NCBI GenBank assembly: GCA_937891895.1
Contig: CALATN010000187.1
Location: 1-6,954, forward strand
DNA: 6,954 nucleotides
DNA from: an uncultured Clostridia bacterium
Lineage (GTDB): Bacteria > Bacillota > Clostridia > Oscillospirales > Ruminococcaceae
Reading direction: 5' to 3'
Of this stretch, positions 5,567-6,954 are shown piece after piece. Both the position numbers and the translations under genes were made by a program. Positions within the stretch are counted from its first letter, which is position 1; the number at the start of each line of letters is the position of its first letter. Below the pieces are notes generated by a model. It did no database searches, had not been told where the DNA came from, and worked only from the letters and a program-made list of their open reading frames with translations.

Positions 5567-6394
5567 GTGAAGTGTCCTGAATGCGGAATAGAGATAGATG
5601 ATAATGAAGCGTTTTGCCCTGCGTGCGGTGCAGAAATTCTGACAGCCATTCCAAGTGCAAAGTCCGATAAAAAGAAATCTTCAAAAAAGACAGGCTTGTT
5701 TAAAAAGAAGGCTGGCGCTGATAAAGAAAATACAGCTGAAGACAAAAGAAAAAAACTGAAGCTTATAGGAATTGGAATTCTGATTGCTGCGGTGGTTATT
5801 GCGGCAATAATTATTGCTGTGAATGTTATATCTTCAATAAAAGCAAACGAGGGAAGAAAAATTATCGAAAAGATTCCCCTCGGCAGGGATATTGAAATAA
5901 TTGAAGCGGAAACAGAAATGAACTTTGTGGATACCTCTGTTTATGGTGCGGTTGGTCACATTGCTGAATTCGACTACATTTGTGAATCTGAAGGAAGCAT
6001 AGTTGTCGGAGGAATTACTGTTCCTGAATGGGCAGTCGTTCTTGAGAAAGCTCCGAATGATGCAATAAGCAAAGCGACATTGCTTAACTTTAATGCGATA
6101 GAACATAACTGGATGGGAGAAAAGACGGCACTATCGATAGATCTTTCTGTAATTGAGTTCGGTACTGCTATCAAAAAAGCAGAGCGTTCCCTTGGACTGA
6201 AACCATATACTATTATAAAAAACAGTGCGGATAATACGTCGGTTTATGTGTACCGATATCACTATGTTGATGATGAAACAGAAAATACAATTGTAAAGAA
6301 CCTTTATATAACAGTTGATGATGTTGAAAGTAAGGTTGTAGACGCAAAGGATAGTCAGGTTGATTATATGAAGCTTATACTTGGCACGGAATAA
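5567..6394 (+). CDS. Zinc-ribbon, single-pass membrane protein of unknown function
   Basis: This 275-residue protein opens with a compact zinc ribbon, CPEC (Cys3, Cys6) and CPAC (Cys17, Cys20). A Lys-rich linker of about 40 residues follows, then one strongly hydrophobic helix (about 66-90), and about 185 residues predicted to lie outside the membrane. Only the cytoplasmic ribbon has cysteines suited to zinc binding. The outer domain is not one I recognise; it has mixed alpha/beta character with valine-rich strands near the C-terminus (NLYITVDDVESKVVDAKD). Similar zinc-ribbon plus TM proteins are common in Clostridia and uncharacterised. The start is GTG at 5567, supported by GGAGGG (5555-5560) 6 bases upstream; the GTG at 5565 is followed at once by a stop. 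It has its own promoter and terminator, so it is probably a single-gene unit. Confidence 0.82.
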   Translation: MKCPECGIEIDDNEAFCPACGAEILTAIPSAKSDKKKSSKKTGLFKKKAGADKENTAEDKRKKLKLIGIGILIAAVVIAAIIIAVNVISSIKANEGRKIIEKIPLGRDIEIIEAETEMNFVDTSVYGAVGHIAEFDYICESEGSIVVGGITVPEWAVVLEKAPNDAISKATLLNFNAIEHNWMGEKTALSIDLSVIEFGTAIKKAERSLGLKPYTIIKNSADNTSVYVYRYHYVDDETENTIVKNLYITVDDVESKVVDAKDSQVDYMKLILGTE

Positions 6395-6400
6395 TTTAGA

Positions 6401-6430
6401 AACGGGTCGGAGCAATTCCGATCTGTTTTT
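6401..6430 (+). terminator. Intrinsic terminator of the zinc-ribbon gene
   Basis: ACGGGTCGGA (6402-6411) pairs with TCCGATCTGT (6417-6426) in a 10-bp stem with two G-U pairs and a 5-base loop, followed by T5 (6426-6430). It starts 7 bases after the stop codon. Confidence 0.85.
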
Positions 6431-6509
6431 ACATTTGACGTGAGTCAAAATGTGCATTTTGTCATAAAATGTGGAATTAAAGTTATATTTAGTAGGAACA
6501 ACGCCGAAA
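6431..6509. other. Gene-free AT-rich stretch with nested palindromes upstream of the rRNA promoters
   Basis: No gene is seen here. CAAAATG (6446-6452) and CATTTTG (6455-6461) form a perfect 7-bp inverted repeat with a 2-base centre. ACATTTGAC (6431-6439) can instead pair with GTCAAAATGT (6444-6453) with one bulged A. A weak promoter-like pair, TTGTCA (6459-6464) and TATATT (6484-6489), has a 19-base spacer and is not strong enough to call. The palindromes may be a regulator site. Confidence 0.35.
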
Positions 6510-6551
6510 GTTAAAAAAGTGCTTGACAAAACACGTCGAAAGCGGTATACT
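6510..6551 (+). promoter_or_regulatory. rRNA operon promoter P1 (first of three tandem promoters)
   Basis: TTGACA (6523-6528) and TATACT (6546-6551) are 17 bases apart. An A-tract (6513-6518), resembling an UP element, precedes the -35 box. The module 6510-6529 is nearly identical to those of P2 and P3. A G lies 7 bases after the -10 box (6558), a likely start nucleotide. A TGACTC/GAGTCA hairpin (6560-6575) would open the transcript. Confidence 0.85.
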
Positions 6552-6650
6552 AATAAAGCTGACTCACGAGAGTCAAGCGCAGAATAAACTGAACTGAAAG
6601 CTAACACCTGGTCGGTGGCAAGCAGGGCGGTAAAAAAGATTTTGAAAAAA

Positions 6651-6692
6651 ATCAAAAAAGTGCTTGACAAACTCAAGAGAAAGTGCTATAAT
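6651..6692 (+). promoter_or_regulatory. rRNA operon promoter P2
   Basis: Both hexamers are perfect: TTGACA (6664-6669) and TATAAT (6687-6692), 17 bases apart. They are preceded by an A6 tract (6654-6659). A G stands 7 bases after the -10 box (6699). The -35 box lies 141 bp downstream of that of P1. Confidence 0.92.
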
Positions 6693-6739
6693 AAAAAAGT
6701 TCCACAGCGAACGGGTGCGAAAAGGAATTCAAAAGAATT

Positions 6740-6781
6740 TTCAAAAAAGTACTTGACAAGCAAAAGAGCTTATGATATAAT
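6740..6781 (+). promoter_or_regulatory. rRNA operon promoter P3
   Basis: Both hexamers are perfect: TTGACA (6753-6758) and TATAAT (6776-6781), with a 17-base spacer and an A6 tract (6743-6748) upstream. A G stands 7 bases after the -10 box (6788). The -35 box lies 89 bp downstream of that of P2. Three such strong stacked promoters with nothing coding between them are typical of an rRNA operon. Confidence 0.92.
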
Positions 6782-6787
6782 AGATAA

Positions 6788-6954
6788 GCACTTCGGCTGA
6801 CGCTGAGGAGCAAAAAGCTAAAAGAATTATGGTTTGCGCAAGCAAATTGCAAACGACAGTTTGCAAAATAATTCTTGGATACAAACGCTTGCGTTTGTAT
6901 TGGAATCTTGAAAATTGAACAATGGTTGAAGTAACGAATACAAACCTAGAAAGA
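6788..6954 (+). other. Structured leader of an rRNA operon (pre-16S), continuing beyond the window
   Basis: The leader from P3 has an outer 9-bp helix, AAGAATTAT (6822-6830) with ATAATTCTT (6868-6876). It encloses two hairpins: TTTGC/GCAAA (6833-6846 region) closed by a GCAA tetraloop, and TTGCAAAC/GTTTGCAA (6847-6866) with a GACA loop, making a three-way junction. Next come a 10-bp hairpin (ATACAAACGC 6879-6888, GCGTTTGTAT 6891-6900) and the segment TCTTGAAAATTGAAC (6906-6920). That segment resembles the conserved CTTTGAAAACTGAAC-type block found before 16S and 23S genes in Firmicutes and linked to boxA antitermination. No mature 16S sequence is present by 6954, so the gene itself should begin shortly after. 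Confidence 0.75.

Noticed and set aside
6459..6489. Possible extra rRNA promoter TTGTCA/TATATT
   Set aside because: The spacer is 19 bases and the A6 module shared by P1-P3 is absent, so evidence is too weak to call it.
6560..6575. Hairpin after P1 as an ANTAR target
   Set aside because: The stem TGACTC/GAGTCA closes a four-base ACGA loop. Opening the last pair gives a hexaloop starting with C rather than A, and there is no paired second hairpin or terminator.
6131..6676. 181-residue minus-strand reading frame
   Set aside because: It is antisense to the end of the zinc-ribbon gene, the terminator and rRNA promoter P1, with no domain or ribosome-binding support.
6615..6800. 61-residue plus-strand reading frame rich in lysine
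   Set aside because: It runs directly over promoters P2 and P3, its composition follows from the A-tracts, and no ribosome-binding site fits. It is a by-product of the promoter array.

Overview
The window reads as chromosome from a low-to-moderate GC Gram-positive anaerobe of the Clostridia, plausibly a Ruminococcus-like member of the Oscillospiraceae. This placement is an inference. It rests on strong AGGAGG ribosome-binding sites, textbook TTGACA-N17-TATAAT promoters, compact intrinsic terminators, an ANTAR regulator, and a feoA-feoB operon ending in the short Cys-rich membrane protein seen beside feoB in Firmicutes. No mobile element, CRISPR array or tRNA is visible.

Layout. (1) Bases 2-544 (+) are the 3' end of an FtsX/MacB-type ABC transporter permease. 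(2) Bases 653-1330 (+) are a CPBP-family membrane protease with its own promoter and a TTG start, closed by a strong bidirectional terminator (1335-1368). (3) The ferrous-iron uptake operon lies on the minus strand: feoA (3949-3737), feoB (3607-1595) and a FeoB-associated Cys-rich membrane protein (1579-1385). The feoA promoter (4078-4050) is followed by two copies of GTTAG-N6-CTAAC (one half-site degenerate), and a third copy lies between feoA and feoB; these look like metal-repressor operators. (4) Also on the minus strand are an ANTAR-domain regulator with a degenerate receiver (5410-4841) and a Gln/Tyr/Pro-rich DUF4190-like membrane protein (4782-4201), the latter ending in a terminator. 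(5) Divergent from the ANTAR gene, 5567-6394 (+) encodes a protein with an N-terminal zinc ribbon, one membrane helix and an extracytoplasmic domain, ending in a terminator (6401-6430). (6) Bases 6431-6954 hold no convincing protein gene. They contain three tandem near-consensus promoters built on an almost identical 20-bp module, then a highly structured leader with a conserved pre-rRNA-like segment. This is best read as the control region of an rRNA operon whose 16S gene begins just beyond the window.

How the parts work together. FeoA, FeoB and the Cys-rich protein form one Fe(II) importer, probably repressed when metal is replete. The other protein genes appear to be separate short transcription units of the cell envelope or of regulation. 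The right edge is a growth-rate-controlled rRNA promoter array. Nothing here amounts to a wholly new system. The points most worth a second look are the three-copy feo operator, a 13-bp inverted repeat able to mask the ribosome-binding site of the CPBP gene on read-through RNA only, the ANTAR protein lacking the usual phosphoacceptor, and mutually exclusive helices in the rRNA leader.
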